Below are positions 9,999 to 35,660 of a stretch of 64,000 nt of DNA, piece after piece. The translations under genes were made by a program, and so were the position numbers. A model generated the notes under the pieces. The model was not told the DNA's origin, did not search any database, and saw nothing but the letters and a program-made list of their open reading frames with translations. Within the stretch, counting starts at the first letter, position 1. Each line of letters opens with the position of its first letter. This stretch comes from Trogon surrucura (lineage: Eukaryota; Chordata; Aves; Trogoniformes; Trogonidae), in NCBI GenBank assembly GCA_020746105.1, contig CM036639.1, positions 3,177,501-3,241,500 on the forward strand, given 5' to 3'.

Positions 9999-12900
9999 AT
10001 GGAGACATCCACCCTCGCGGGAGGTATCACAGTGGCTCTGCTCCACTGCTGCCTTCTGAGTTCTGCGTGGGCTCTGGTAAGTCTGCGTCGCCCCGTGGGC
10101 TCCTCCGGTCCCAGTCCGGGTTTTTAGTGTTGTTAATTGTGAAAACCCGCTCTGGTCGGGGGCTGCGTGCCCCCTCGCTGCACGTCCCGCTCCGCTGAGC
10201 TGCCGGGCAGGAGCCGGCGGGAGGCGAGAGCCTTTCCGCTCCCGCTAAAAGCTTTCCAGCAATGGTGGAGACACCACAACGTGATGGTTTTTCCATTTCT
10301 TGGACGCATCCAGGGCAGGGTTCGCTGCCTCTGAGGCACCAGGGGAACAGAAAGAGCGAGGCGATTACGGTCAGCGCAGGCAGAGCTGGAGGGCAGAGAC
10401 AGGACCCCACCCCGCTGCTGCACCCCCAGGACCCCCACTCCTGCCCTACACCCCACACAAGACCCCCCATCCCGCCACCCAGACGGCTGCTTTTGGGGAG
10501 AGCCTCAATGGGAGCTCAGGGTCTCCTCGCCGGGGCAGCGTTGGCTGTGCTTACCCGTGGACAGTCCAGGAGCCAACACGAACCCACCGCATCCCGGCTC
10601 CTTTTCGCTTCCAAAGCTATTTCCTTACCCTGGCTCCAAACTCTTTTGAGTGTTTCAGTCCAAAACATCTCAAAAGACATTTGCACATCCTGATGTGACC
10701 AGGAGGCTGCAGACATCGATGCTACGATGGGGCGGGCTAGTCCATCATGCTGCAGGGATCAGGAAAGCATTTTTCCATGTCAGGAAATGATCCCGTAACA
10801 GCCCTTGAGCCCCTTGTGATTTTGGACTTGAGGTTAAGGAGCTGGGTGGATTCAGGCATTGGTGGCAGGGAGCAACGGGGTATTTTGGGGCAGCAGAAGC
10901 GACATAAGTCTCGCTCCAAGTCGGGAAGTGTCTGTGGGTGTCTCATCAGCTGCTTTCTGGCGCAGAACAGCTTCACCCCCAGCTCCCAGATCCCCGCTGT
11001 GGGTGGCTCGAGAGCAGCTCTCTGGGGACATGGAGGTGGGTCGTGGTCGTGGTCTCCCGGGGAGTATTAGTCTCTAAATTGTGAGCACGAAGAAGAGACC
11101 TCAGCTGAGCTGCTGTTGGGCGCTGCTGCCCTGAGCCCAAGCCACGCAGAGGTGGGGGAGTCGTCACTTGGGTTTTGTCTCGGCAGGTCGACCCCGATGA
11201 CGTTCTCACAAAAGAAGAGCAAATCTATCTTCTGGTGGAAGCTAAGGAGAAATGTCAGAGAGACATAAAAGCCCAACTGGAGGTGAAAGGTAGTGTCGCT
11301 GCTCTGTGCGTGGGTCAGCCAGCTGTGGTGGAGAAATGCTGTCCCCTCTGGTGGGAGCGGAATGGGGCCAGGGACACGTGGCTCCTGAGGGTTTGCGGAG
11401 CTCCCGGCATGCCAGTTGCTCGGGGCACAATTAAGCACTAATCAAATCATCACCCTGATGAGCTGGTGCTGGCTGCAGCATTTTCCAGACTGCCCCATGC
11501 ACACCACAAACGAGGGTCGTGGAGGGGTTTTGTGTCCCCTCCCCAGCCCCAGTCCCACCCCCGACTCTGCAGCCCAGTGGTGGTCACGGGGCAGCGCGTT
11601 TTCCTCACCCGGTCCCGCCATCCCTTGGGGAAGCCGGAGGTGGCACCGTTGGAGATGTGAAACGCGTGTTTGCTCTTTGGCCAGACATCAGCTGCCCTCC
11701 AGAGTGGGACGGGATTATCTGCTGGCCAAAGGGCTCCCCCGGCCAGGAGGTGTCAGTGCCCTGCCCCGACTACATCTATGACTTCAACCATCAAGGTGAG
11801 CACAGGGGTAGGGGGAAACCTCACCCTGGTGATAATCCTCCACCAAGCAGGACGGGTCTGGGCTTCCCGCGGGTCCTTCCGCTGTCACAGCACCCGTCGT
11901 CTTTCCCAGGTCGTGCCTACAGGTACTGCAGCACCTACGGGACCTGGGCTGTGGCTCTCAGCATCAACAAAACCTGGGCCAACTACACCGAATGCGCTCT
12001 GCTCTTCTCCTCTGAGAGCCGGAGCCGCGAGAAGGTGACCTTGCTTGGGAAAGGTGCTGGGAGAAGGGGTGGGGATGGGGAGCAGGGAGGCGTGCGGCAA
12101 AGGTCGAGGGGATCGCTGGGAGCTGGAGGGGGCTTTTCCTCATCTGCTCCCCCGACAAGCCCTTCTCCCCCTGTGCTCTCAGCCTGGAGGCCAAGGGGGA
12201 GCTCTGGGCTGCGGAGGGGTCGTGGAGCTCAGCCCTTCTCTTCCAGGAGGTGTTTGACCGCCTGCACCTGATGTACACCGTTGGCTACTCCATCTCCCTG
12301 GCCTCCCTCATCGTCGCCGTCTGCATCCTCTCCTACTTCAAGTAAGAAGCCAAAGCCCAACCCCTCGTGTGGGAGAACCGTCCTTTCCCCGTCGTCCGCA
12401 CACACGGCCCCTGCAGAGGGAGCAGCCCCTAAGGGAGTGGGAACTGGCCCCAAACCCCAGCACAAACATCAGGCGATGTCCCAAAGCCCAAACCGCCCCT
12501 GGGATGACCAGCTCCCCGTCCGCTCCACCCTGTTCTTCAAGGCGTTGACACCCCAACTTCCCCCCTGCGCCCTTGGAGCTCACCGTTTCTGGGACCCTCC
12601 GTGGCCTGAGCCCACGCGTGATGAGCTCGGTGGGCAGCCAGGGCTGGGTTCATGTCACAGCCCTTCTCCGTAGGCGCCTGCACTGCACACGCAACTACAT
12701 CCACGTCCACCTCTTCACCTCCTTCATCTGCCGGGCGGTGAGCATCTTCGTGAAGGACGTGGTGCTCTACTCGAGCATGCTGCCCAGCGAGACAGAGAAG
12801 GTGCGGGAGGACGACTTCAAGGCAGGAATGGGTCCCTCGTCGGGACAACGGACCCACATGGCAAGTGGCAGGATCAGGGGAAACGGGGGTTTAGGAGCCC

Positions 12901-15900
12901 TGGTGCAAGGGGGATGAGCTCAGGACCCTCCCAGATTGGGGCTGGGCTGCTCAGAGGCGATGCAGCCGGGGAGGGATGAGGGGCCACCTACAGCTCTGCT
13001 CAGCTTCTCCTCACCCTGGTGCCCCAGCAGAGATCAGAGCCACAGAGGACGTGGGTCTTGCAGTGCCCTGATATGGGAAATACCTCGTCTATGGGAAAAA
13101 CCCAGGGAGTGGGCTCTACGACCGATGCTGGAATACCCCAGGGGAGATGTAGCTCCCTCCAATGGGAGCCACGCATGGGGCACAGCCTGGGTTTTGCTGG
13201 CCAGAGAGCAAAAGCCACCAGGTTTAGCTTTCAGGGGACAGCCCGATGTGGGCGCTTCTCTGACTATATGCCCACAGGTTGGCTGCAAGGTGGTGGTGAC
13301 GCTCTTCCTCTATTTTCTGGCCACCAACCACTACTGGATCCTGGTGGAAGGTCTCTACTTGCACAGCCTGATCTTCATGGCCTTCCTCTCCAACAAGAAC
13401 TACCTGTGGGTCCTCATCATCATCGGTTGGGGTAAGCACGGACCCCAACACAACGCTGTGGCCGCTGAGGCCAACTGTGGCATCAGCAATGGCTGAGTGG
13501 CGCTGAGTGCCCAGATAAGGGCAGCGGGATGCAGAGCAGTGGCCAGGAACTGGTTCAGTCTGCAAACGTGATGCTTCATCCATGCTCCTCCTTCTGGTTC
13601 GTGCCTCTCCAGGTCTCCCTGCTGTGTTTGTGTCTGTCTGGGCCAGCGTCAGAGCCTCACTGGCGGATACACAGTACGTAGGTCCACCTTCTCAGTCCTT
13701 TGGGGAGGGAAAGACTGGTTGCAAATGCTAGCAAAGCATCTGTGGGCACCAGAACTTTTGAAAATGAAAGTTTTACAAGAAGAATAAGAGGAGCGAACAC
13801 ATGTACAAGGCTCATTCACAAAATTGTCCAGTAATCCAGACCGATAGCGGTTTTGCTCTTCATTTGGGAGGAAGACGGATGCAGGATTACACTGCAAATT
13901 GATCAATAAACAGGGCAAAGATGAATGCTAAAGGGCACATTGTAAAGTTAAGCAAGCTAAAGGGAGAAAGGGCCTCAAGCAGAGCAGGAGTTCTAGATGA
14001 GTTGGCCAAGGAGCCCTGAGGAACGTTAATGCTAACTTAAAACTGATTTGCAACTCCACAATGGTTAAAGGTGCTTGTAGCAAGGCTGCTCCACTGGAGA
14101 GCAAAAGGCGAGAGGGTGGGGATGCTGGTTGGGGGCTACAAGGAGCCGTCAGCCATCAATCTTCCTTACCAGTGACTGCAGGTTTCTCCAAGGTGTTTTT
14201 CACTGGTCTCTTCAGGTGCTGGGACCTCAGTGCGGGGAACATGAAGTGGATTTATCAGGTCCCCATCTTGGCTGCCATCGTGGTGAGAATCCCGTGGCTG
14301 AATCTCCCAATCCCTCTTGGGGAAAGGGGATGGAGAGACACCCAGAGCTGTTCGCGTGTGGTCGCTGGGTCGTGTTCCCAGGGAGGGCCCATGGGATGCA
14401 GAGGGATCCAGGGGAACTGAGCCCTCCCTGCTCTGACCACAGCATCACCCCACGTACCTGCCTGCCCTCGTCCTGGGGGACTGCTTGGGCAGACCCAAGG
14501 TCACTGCGGCCAACAAAACCACAGCGGGTGTCTGTCTGCAGGTGAACTTCTTCCTCTTCCTCAACATCGTCCGCGTCCTGGCCTCCAAGCTCTGGGGGAC
14601 GAACACAGGGAAGCTGGACCCCCGGCAGCAGTACAGGCAAGTGCTGGCAGCAGCAAAAACCACGTCCTGGCTCTGGTCTCTGGCTCATTTTCTGCCCATT
14701 TAGCTGAGGCAGCTCCCAAAAGGGTTGTGAGAGAGGAGCAGAGGCGCGGGAACAGCTGCAGGAGCGAGGGAAGGTGGCAGGACGACGGCAGCCAGCACTT
14801 CTGGCAGCTCAGTTTGGTCAGAACAGCAGGCTCAGGAGCTCAAGCTCTGCCTGCTCCCTTCTCCAAGCTGGGCACTGTGCAACAGCAACGCACAGACCAG
14901 CTGCGGCAGCAGCAGATGCTCAAGTGACCCTGCACTGGGACACTCTCAGCATCTGCAAGGGGGCTGCAGGCTGGTGGCAGGTCCTGGCTAAGGGCTCTGA
15001 GCTTTTCTCCTCTCAGGAAGCTGCTGAAGTCCACGCTGGTGCTGATGCCGCTTTTCGGAGTCCATTACGTGGTGTTCATGGCCATGCCCTACACCGAAGT
15101 CTCCGGGGTCCTGTGGCAGATCCAGATGCACTACGAGATGCTCTTTAACTCCTCTCAGGTGTGTTGACACGGAGCTGCCTGCTCCAAGCACTGAGCGACA
15201 CTCATCTGGGGAGCGGGGAGGCACACGTACATCCCGGCTCAGGCCTCCAACTCCCCGTCTGTCTCTTTTGGCAGGGCTTCTTTGTGGCTTTTATCTACTG
15301 CTTTTGCAACGGGGAGGTAAGTTAGAAGCGTGAGCAGCTGAGCACCCTGTTCCAGCCTCTTCAGGGTCGGGGAACTTAACCCATAGCCCCCAGGCTGGGA
15401 TAACAGAGGAAAAAAGACCTCGATCCATCCCTCTCTGTAGGATTTGGAAGGGGAAAAAAATAATCACAAGGAGTGAAAGCCACAGGGAAGGGAAGGGAAG
15501 GAACGCCTGTTTTGCTGTCTCTGGGCACGAGCAGCTGTCTCTGATCTCTCCCTCAGGTGCAGGCAGAGATTAAGAAAGCCCATTTTCGGAGGAGCCTGGC
15601 GCTGGACTTCAAGCAGAAGGCGCGTGCCACCAGCGCGGCGGGGAGCTGCTGCTACGGCGGGCTGGCCTCCCACGCCACCACGAGCTTCAGCATGAGCCTG
15701 GCGGGGCGAGGGGCAGGGAGCACACAGCAGCGGGGGCCGCTGCTCCCTGCCCGCGCCAGCCTGCCGGGCTACGTCCCCGGCTCCTTTGCCTCGGGTCACT
15801 TCTTGCCCTGCGCGACCCAAGAGATGAGCCAGAAAGCCTGTGGGGAAAACATGGCGGATTTAACGGATCCGAATCAGGGTCACCCCAAACTAAACAAGGA

Positions 15901-15919
15901 GCTGGAGACGATGCTGTGA
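9999..15919 (+). CDS. PTH3R: PTH3R, parathyroid hormone/PTHrP receptor (class B1 GPCR)
   Basis: This is a plasma-membrane receptor for PTH-family peptides that couples mainly to Gs/cAMP. Inferred coding exons are 9999-10076, 11187-11289, 11685-11795, 11910-12034, 12247-12341, 12674-12860, 13278-13431, 13613-13673, 14216-14282, 14542-14636, 15017-15158, 15275-15316 and 15557-15919; they join to 540 residues. Residues 1-26 form a signal peptide ending SSAWAL, split from [13 protein letters not shown] as in PTH1R. The ectodomain has six cysteines (EKC, ISC, IIC, VPC, RYC, TEC) and NKT and NYT glycosylation sites. Seven TM segments follow, with [17 protein letters not shown] in TM3 and [20 protein letters not shown] around TM7. 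The tail ends ETML. Introns after 12860 and 14636 use GC donors. The PTH1R-specific insert encoded by mammalian exon E2 is absent. PTH1R is the alternative; linkage to DDX42-CCDC47-STRADA favours PTH3R. Confidence 0.85.
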
Positions 15920-16612
15920 AGCGAACGGCGCGTTTCCCACCTGGACACCCAGCTGTGCCTGGAAAGATGCTGATCCTCACGCTTTGGGCTCCTGTTCACG
16001 CTCACATGGAGAGCTGGGGTAGGGGATCGCAGCCTGAACAACACAGCTCCCCTTCCTCACAGCCAGGGTGCAAAGGGACCACGGACTCTCACTCCTGTCC
16101 ACCCTGACCTCAAAATGAGCATCCACTTCAAAACCTCATTTCTTTCCACTTGCAAGTGACCGATGTCAGCGATGTCTGTGCATGCAAACGCCTTAAACTG
16201 TCCCCAGGGAACAACCCTCTGTGCTCAGCCTCACCTTGACACTAGAAGGTGACTTCAGCTCCAGCGTGTACAAACCCGATTCGATGAGCCCGCAGCCCTG
16301 AAGTCCGACTCCCCTTTTTAGCACCAACTCTGGGGCTGGCAGAGCTGTCCTGTGGCTCGCTCTGCCCCTTCTGCCCCTACTGACAGCGCAAAGCCCGATG
16401 CACGAGGCAGCCACAGACAGGGACCATGATATCTGCTGGGACGCGATGGGCGCGGGGACACCAAGCTTTATGGCCCTGGCAGGGCACAGCGACACACCCG
16501 GGTGCCCCCCACTTCGCAGCGCGGTTGCCCGTAAATGCACTGCACGCCTGAGTCTTAGCCCCATCACCTTTTTTGTAGGCTAAAAAGTGAATAAAGAGAT
16601 TATGTGTACGGC
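15920..16612 (+). other. PTH3R: PTH3R 3'UTR with poly(A) signal
   Basis: The first AATAAA after the receptor stop codon is at 16590-16595, which predicts cleavage near 16610 and a 3'UTR of about 690 bases. No splice sites are apparent within it. Confidence 0.6.
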
Positions 16613-17735
16613 TTGTTTGCATCCTTGAACGGTGTTATCGGTTGCCGGAGGGCAGCAGAGGGTGTAAAGGCTGGAAAGCCGCGTTCGCCCCAGCCAGCTC
16701 TGCTCTCAGGGCTCGCTGTGGGGGACAAGATAGCCCCAAAACTCCCCCTTCCCCCTCCCTACATGTACACTGCCTGGGAAAACTCATCACCCTGGTGAAA
16801 AAAGACATTCCTGAGGAGCTTGCAGTGCCCAGCCCAGACAATTCAGGCAGACCACAGGGGCAGGGAGAATCACGTGGCTGTTGGCAGAGGGGGTCTACAT
16901 ATGCCAGTTAAAATCAACCAGCCTGTTACCGATAGGACGGAGATTTTTTTCCTACCTGGTCTAATGAGACACGGTCCCTCAAGGCAATGATTCCATGATA
17001 AATACAGTGACAGTGAAGTAATTCAGGGCATTCACAGATCTCCCAGTGCAAGGCCGAAATGTAAAGGGAGGATTAGAAAGCCCAGGAGGGAGAGGCAGCC
17101 AGGCGGCACGTCAGGGAAGGGAAGGGCTCCAGGATTCGTGTTTTTCAAACAGCCCAGAAGATGATGCAGAGCCACCTCCGCGTCACCTCCCACCCAAGGG
17201 CGCAAGCGCTGTACGACGCCGAAGAGGCACAACTGAGTGGTGGGAGCGTTTGCCCCCACGCCGGGGGACGAAAGGCAGAGAGGCAGGAGCAGAAGCCGAG
17301 GGCTGCCCCGTACAAACAAACCTGAGTTTCCCGTAACAGATGTGCTCACCTGTGAGCTGTGCCCCCAGCTCTTCAGAGAAGCCAGCGGCACAGCCGGCCT
17401 CTGCAGAGAGAGATTCCCCTGCGGGGCAGCGGGCGCGCTGCTCACACTGCTGCCTTGTTCTGCCGAGACGGGACGAACCCTGCCGCGTATCTGACACGGA
17501 CCCGTGAGCTGACATTTATAGCTCCCTGTCAGTAATCGATATTTACTCATTCGAGTCTCAGGAGCCTCCTGGTAGCTGAGAGAGGGGTGAGGAATTTCAA
17601 TAATCCCATCGAACAGCGTTAAAAAGAAAGGGAGGAAGCCAAGTGTGTGCCACACACAGGCCCAGTTCCCAGGGGCAGCGAGCTGCGGTGCACGAAGGGA
17701 GGGAGCAGATGGCAGCTTTAGACTCTGGAGCTATT
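16613..17735. other. Intergenic region between the convergent PTH3R and DDX42 genes
   Basis: The receptor and DDX42 converge here. The reading frames in this stretch (for example on the minus strand at 17032-17655) lack domains and splice logic, and I see no gene. Confidence 0.55.
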
Positions 17736-19717
17736 TTTATTATTTTCTTCTTCGAAATTCAAATCATTAATTGCGCAGAGTGATAAACCTGAAGTGTGAT
17801 ATGGAAAGGGGAACGCAACAGCTTCTAAACCCCTGCCACATCTGCCCTGGAACAGACTCGTCTTAACACGGAATAAGCAAAGCTCAAACCAGCGCAATGA
17901 GGTTTCTGCCTAGACTGGGATGAGGGAAGTCAAGTGGCAGCTGTTTAAGAAAAAAACCAAAAACCCCACACAGATTAAAGCTAGTTAGGGAGGGAGCCCA
18001 AATAATCCAGCTGGTGTCTCAGCTGAAGTGAGCACAAACGTAAGTCTCATCACAAGACTGTTGCGGAGTTCTCCTTCCAGGGCAGCCCATGAAGGCTGGG
18101 ATGAGCGACACGTCCTGGGCTGTTTCCTTCCTGCTTGTAAAACGGAGAAAAATCTACTCCCCAGGAGGCTCTGAAACTAAACCAGGGATTGCAAAACAGT
18201 TTTTTGGGGAAAGATACTCATAAATAAAACCAAACAAACCAACCTAAGGAAGTCTGTCATCAACTACAATCCACAACTTCTGGTGAAAGAAAGGGACGCA
18301 GCCCAACCCCCAGTCAGTCACCTCTCCATCCAAATGCCAGAAGAGCCAAAGGAAAAAGTGGAGAATAAAAAGCACGTTCCAGGTGGTTTTTTCCCAGTAA
18401 TAAAACATTTACTAGAGCAAGCAGAAAGTAAATGCACAGCTGATAAAGAAAACATCACAATGTCACAAAAACCTGACAGTTTCTGATACTTCTTTCCGTA
18501 GAAACAAGACAGAGGTGGGTGCTGACATGTTTCAACAAAAGAATTCCTCCTTACCTTTATGACGCCAAAAAAAAAAAAAAAGTTAAAAATCCAGATAATA
18601 CACACAATGAGTTAAAAACAGTCAAGCAAGATCTTACAGTTTTAACTACATGTGTCCAATCTGGGGCGATAGTTGAGCTGTTCCACTTCATCGATCGCTT
18701 CTCGTGTTCTCCCTAAAGGCTTCTGAGCAGCAGGTCCCTGAATTTCTGAGCAAAGCCTCTTCGTTTAGCTACGCTTCATGGGGGCACCAGCCTTTGACTG
18801 TTGTGGCATATCTACATTTTTTTTTTCCCTTTCTTGTTTTTAATTTGAAGAAAGCACTCAACCTCTCATAATAGAGGGCGCATAGGCACAGCAGCGAGAC
18901 AAATTTGCTATGCAGGTTTCCACCAAAATGAAGGTTATTAGGGAAGAAGAAAGTCTTTAAAAGAAAAAAAAAAAATACCTGGGCAATGGGATCGGGGTCG
19001 ATGTACTGACCACAAACTAGCCAGGGGGTCCATCCTACCCTACATGTGAGTTTGTGGTTAGCAGGGCTGGAGATGGATCCCTCAAACAGCTTCATTAAAG
19101 GATAAAAAAAATAATAAAAAAAAATAATCAACTTGCTTCATCCCACCTTGAGCAATGCAAATTGATACATTCTTAGTTGACGGGGAGAAGAGACATGAGG
19201 AGCAACCTGGAGGCCAAATTATTTGGGGATAACAGAGTATGTGAAGAAACTGGGGAAGAACTCACCATACTGAACAAATGGCTGGAGGAGTAATGTTTAA
19301 CAGGTGGGTCCTGAGCATCTCTAGATGGCCTGGATTTTATAAATGTGAACGCTGGTTAAGAAAAAACTACTTTATACTTCTATGGACAGCAGCTTTGTGA
19401 CGTTCCAAGGATGTAAAACAGCTTCTTTCTCGTCAAGAAGATCTGTTTAAACCCAGCAGAGAGTCATTTGAGCACTGAATGTTTAAAAGCGTAACCCAGG
19501 GAGCTTTACCAAAATGATTTCTCTTGGACTAAGCACTGTGTGTACGTATCATTAGAGTGAATCCGTCCGCAGATGTCCCGGCCCAGACTTGCAACGGGGA
19601 GGTTTCATGGTTTCCTTCTCCACCCCCAGCTGCTCAACAACCAGTTCCCAAAACCCCCACGAAATCCTCTGGGAAAAAAGGCAACACTACCTGCAGAGAC
19701 TCCAGGCTGTGCAGCTT
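17736..19717 (-). other. DDX42: DDX42 3'UTR and downstream flank (3' end uncertain)
   Basis: The DDX42 stop is followed by about 2 kb of A/T-rich DNA. Minus-strand poly(A) candidates are ATTAAA at 18839-18844 and AATAAA at 17737-17742, and I cannot choose between them. A-rich tracts occur near 18564-18580 and 18961-18975. A plus-strand 67-residue frame at 18283-18486 has no start context or partner exons and is probably chance. Confidence 0.45.
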
Positions 19718-33738
<14,021 letters not shown>

Positions 33739-34576
33739 GATGTCCTCAATATACCTGTTAAAATCACAACAGACAAGTTAATGCCCTTCCTGCTTTAGGC
33801 AGTTATATATAACTCTCATGATTTTTCTCCTAAGTGGATTACTTTAGTCATGATAGACTTGTGGAAACGTGACTGACAAGAGTTTGTTGTGTTCCCAAAA
33901 AGGATTTGGGTTTTGTTCTTTTCCTTTAAGGATGAACTCATCCACAATTGAAAAAAGGATAAAATACAGAGGTTGTCTTCCAAAAGAGACCTGGTTTTCT
34001 AAGTTAGATGAAGAGAAGACTGAACTGATATATTAAGATTTAACATGTTCTGTTTCAAGTAATTTAATTATTCCATCTGCATGGTCAAGTAAGTCAGACC
34101 TTTAAGGCAGCCAAAGACAGGACGACACCCACTGCTTAAAAGTGCTTTAGAATAAGATAGTCCAAAGGCTCCAAGGCTTATAAAACAAATCCTCGTATTT
34201 AGTGGGAATCCTCCAATGAGATCAAAATTCACTGGCAAGTGAAAGAATTTCAAAATAATCCGCCAGTAAATACCGGTACCGTTCCCTGTGCAGAACATTT
34301 GTCAGCTCAGGACTGGCTCAATAAATCTCAAGTCTAGAGCAGAGCTCACAAGGAGACTTTGGGGAAAACTCTGCTGTTCAGTTCCATGGCTGACTCCGGT
34401 GTCCTGTCCTCCCACCCACACCAACATACCCTGCAGCTTTCACACCTGCAGACGTGTGACAGGTAAGAGGTCAAAATGTACAACAAACAGGCAAAACGTG
34501 GAACTGCTGATGGCACAGCAAGCAACCTTTTAAGTCATCACATCCAATTTTACGCATTCTTCCTTGCTGTACTTAC

Positions 34577-34637
34577 CGACTTCTTTTATCCCTCCCACCA
34601 CGCCAGAAAATAACAGGAATTATTCCTTTATTCTGTC
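34577..34637 (-). other. DDX42: Possible additional non-coding 5' exon of DDX42
   Basis: On the minus strand a pyrimidine-rich acceptor (ending tgtatgacag) is followed about 60 bases later by the donor AGTCG|gtaagt at 34577. The segment lies between the CpG-island first exon and the ATG exon and could be an optional untranslated exon. Only splice motifs support it. Confidence 0.3.
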
Positions 34638-35149
34638 ATACAGCAGCAGAAACACAAGATTTGCTCTTTTTGCCCACGGAGCCCACTATCGAGTCTGCGA
34701 GGACTCAGCAGCACCCAGATGAAGGGCAGGGTGAGCCCGCAGCTAACTGCCCGGGCTCTGCCCCGCGAACACGGCTCCGCGGCAGGAAACGCGGAGGCAC
34801 GGACCCTTTCCTCCGGACTCCCCGGGTCCGAGGGCCAGGCGGCAGCGCGCCGTGCCTGCTCCCGCTCCTGGCGGTGGCCGAGCAGTGGAAGGACCCCCCC
34901 CACCCCCGCCCGCCCAGACGGCCCTTCCCCGGGCACGGCGGGGAGAGGGAAGCAGAGGGGCCAGCACCGCGGAGAGCCCCCCCCGGCACACGGGCCCTGC
35001 GCCAGGCCGGCAGCGGGGCCCCTCACAGCCCTTCCCGCCGGCGGGGCCCCGGCACGGGGGCGGGCCCTTTGTGCGGGCCAGGCCCAGGCTGCCCGAGCCC
35101 GCACTAGGCCGCGGTCCCGCCGGCTCCCCCCGCGCGGAGGGCGCCGTCG

Positions 35150-35660
35150 GGCGGTGGGGGAGGAGGAGCCGCCCCGGCTCGGCCCGGCCCGGCCCCGCGC
35201 CCGGTCACTCACCCCTCGGGCACCGCAGCCGCCGCTTCCCCGGTTACCGGGGCGGGGGGGAGGGGGTGGAGACGCGACGTCCCTACGCACCGTCCGTGCG
35301 TGACGCGCTGAGGTCACGAGCCTCCCCGAGCATGCGCGGTGGCGGCAGGTGAAGCCGCGGGAGGAGGCCCGGCAGAACCGGGCAAGGCGGCAGCGCTCTG
35401 GGCCGCCCTCGCCGACAGCCTCCGGGTCGGGGAGAGGGCTCCGGGGTCCGGCTGTTTCCTCTCCGCGGGGCCGGGGGTTTTTCCGCCCGCCGCCTACACG
35501 CACACGCACCCCTGGCCCTATGCGGCGCGGGCGGCGCGCAGTGCGCATGCCCCCCGCTACGCAAAGCACGCAGGCTGCGCCGTTTGCGGCCGCGGGTGCT
35601 GAGCGGAGGGCGAGGGCCGGGCCTGAACGGCGGCGGCGCCGCGTGACTCAGGTAACGCGG
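35150..35660. promoter_or_regulatory. Divergent CpG-island promoter of DDX42 and CCDC47
   Basis: The CpG island runs roughly 34740-36190. The first DDX42 exon ends at a minus-strand donor at 35213 (GAGGG|gtgagt). The first CCDC47 exon ends at a plus-strand donor after 35651 (ACTCAG|gtaacg). The two start sites are therefore at most a few hundred bases apart. NRF1-like motifs lie between them: GCATGCGC at 35330-35337 and TGCGCATGC near 35542-35550. Head-to-head orientation of these genes is also found in human. No TATA box is seen. Confidence 0.75.

Noticed and set aside
12675-12794. Ending the receptor exon at the GT donor after GAGAAG (ETEK)
   Set aside because: It would shorten extracellular loop 1 by 20 residues relative to the GC site at 12860, whose hexamer is ideal and whose loop length matches PTH2R. 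Not excluded as an alternative form.
18283-18486. Plus-strand 67-residue frame with a plausible Lys/Glu-rich sequence
   Set aside because: It lies in the A-rich DDX42 3' flank, antisense to it. A-rich DNA readily encodes Lys/Glu/Asn, and there is no exon partner or promoter.
34628-35569. 313-residue minus-strand frame in the DDX42/CCDC47 CpG island
   Set aside because: The Arg/Pro/Gly/Ala-rich low-complexity translation is what stop-poor GC-rich DNA gives. It overlaps two promoters and has no domain.
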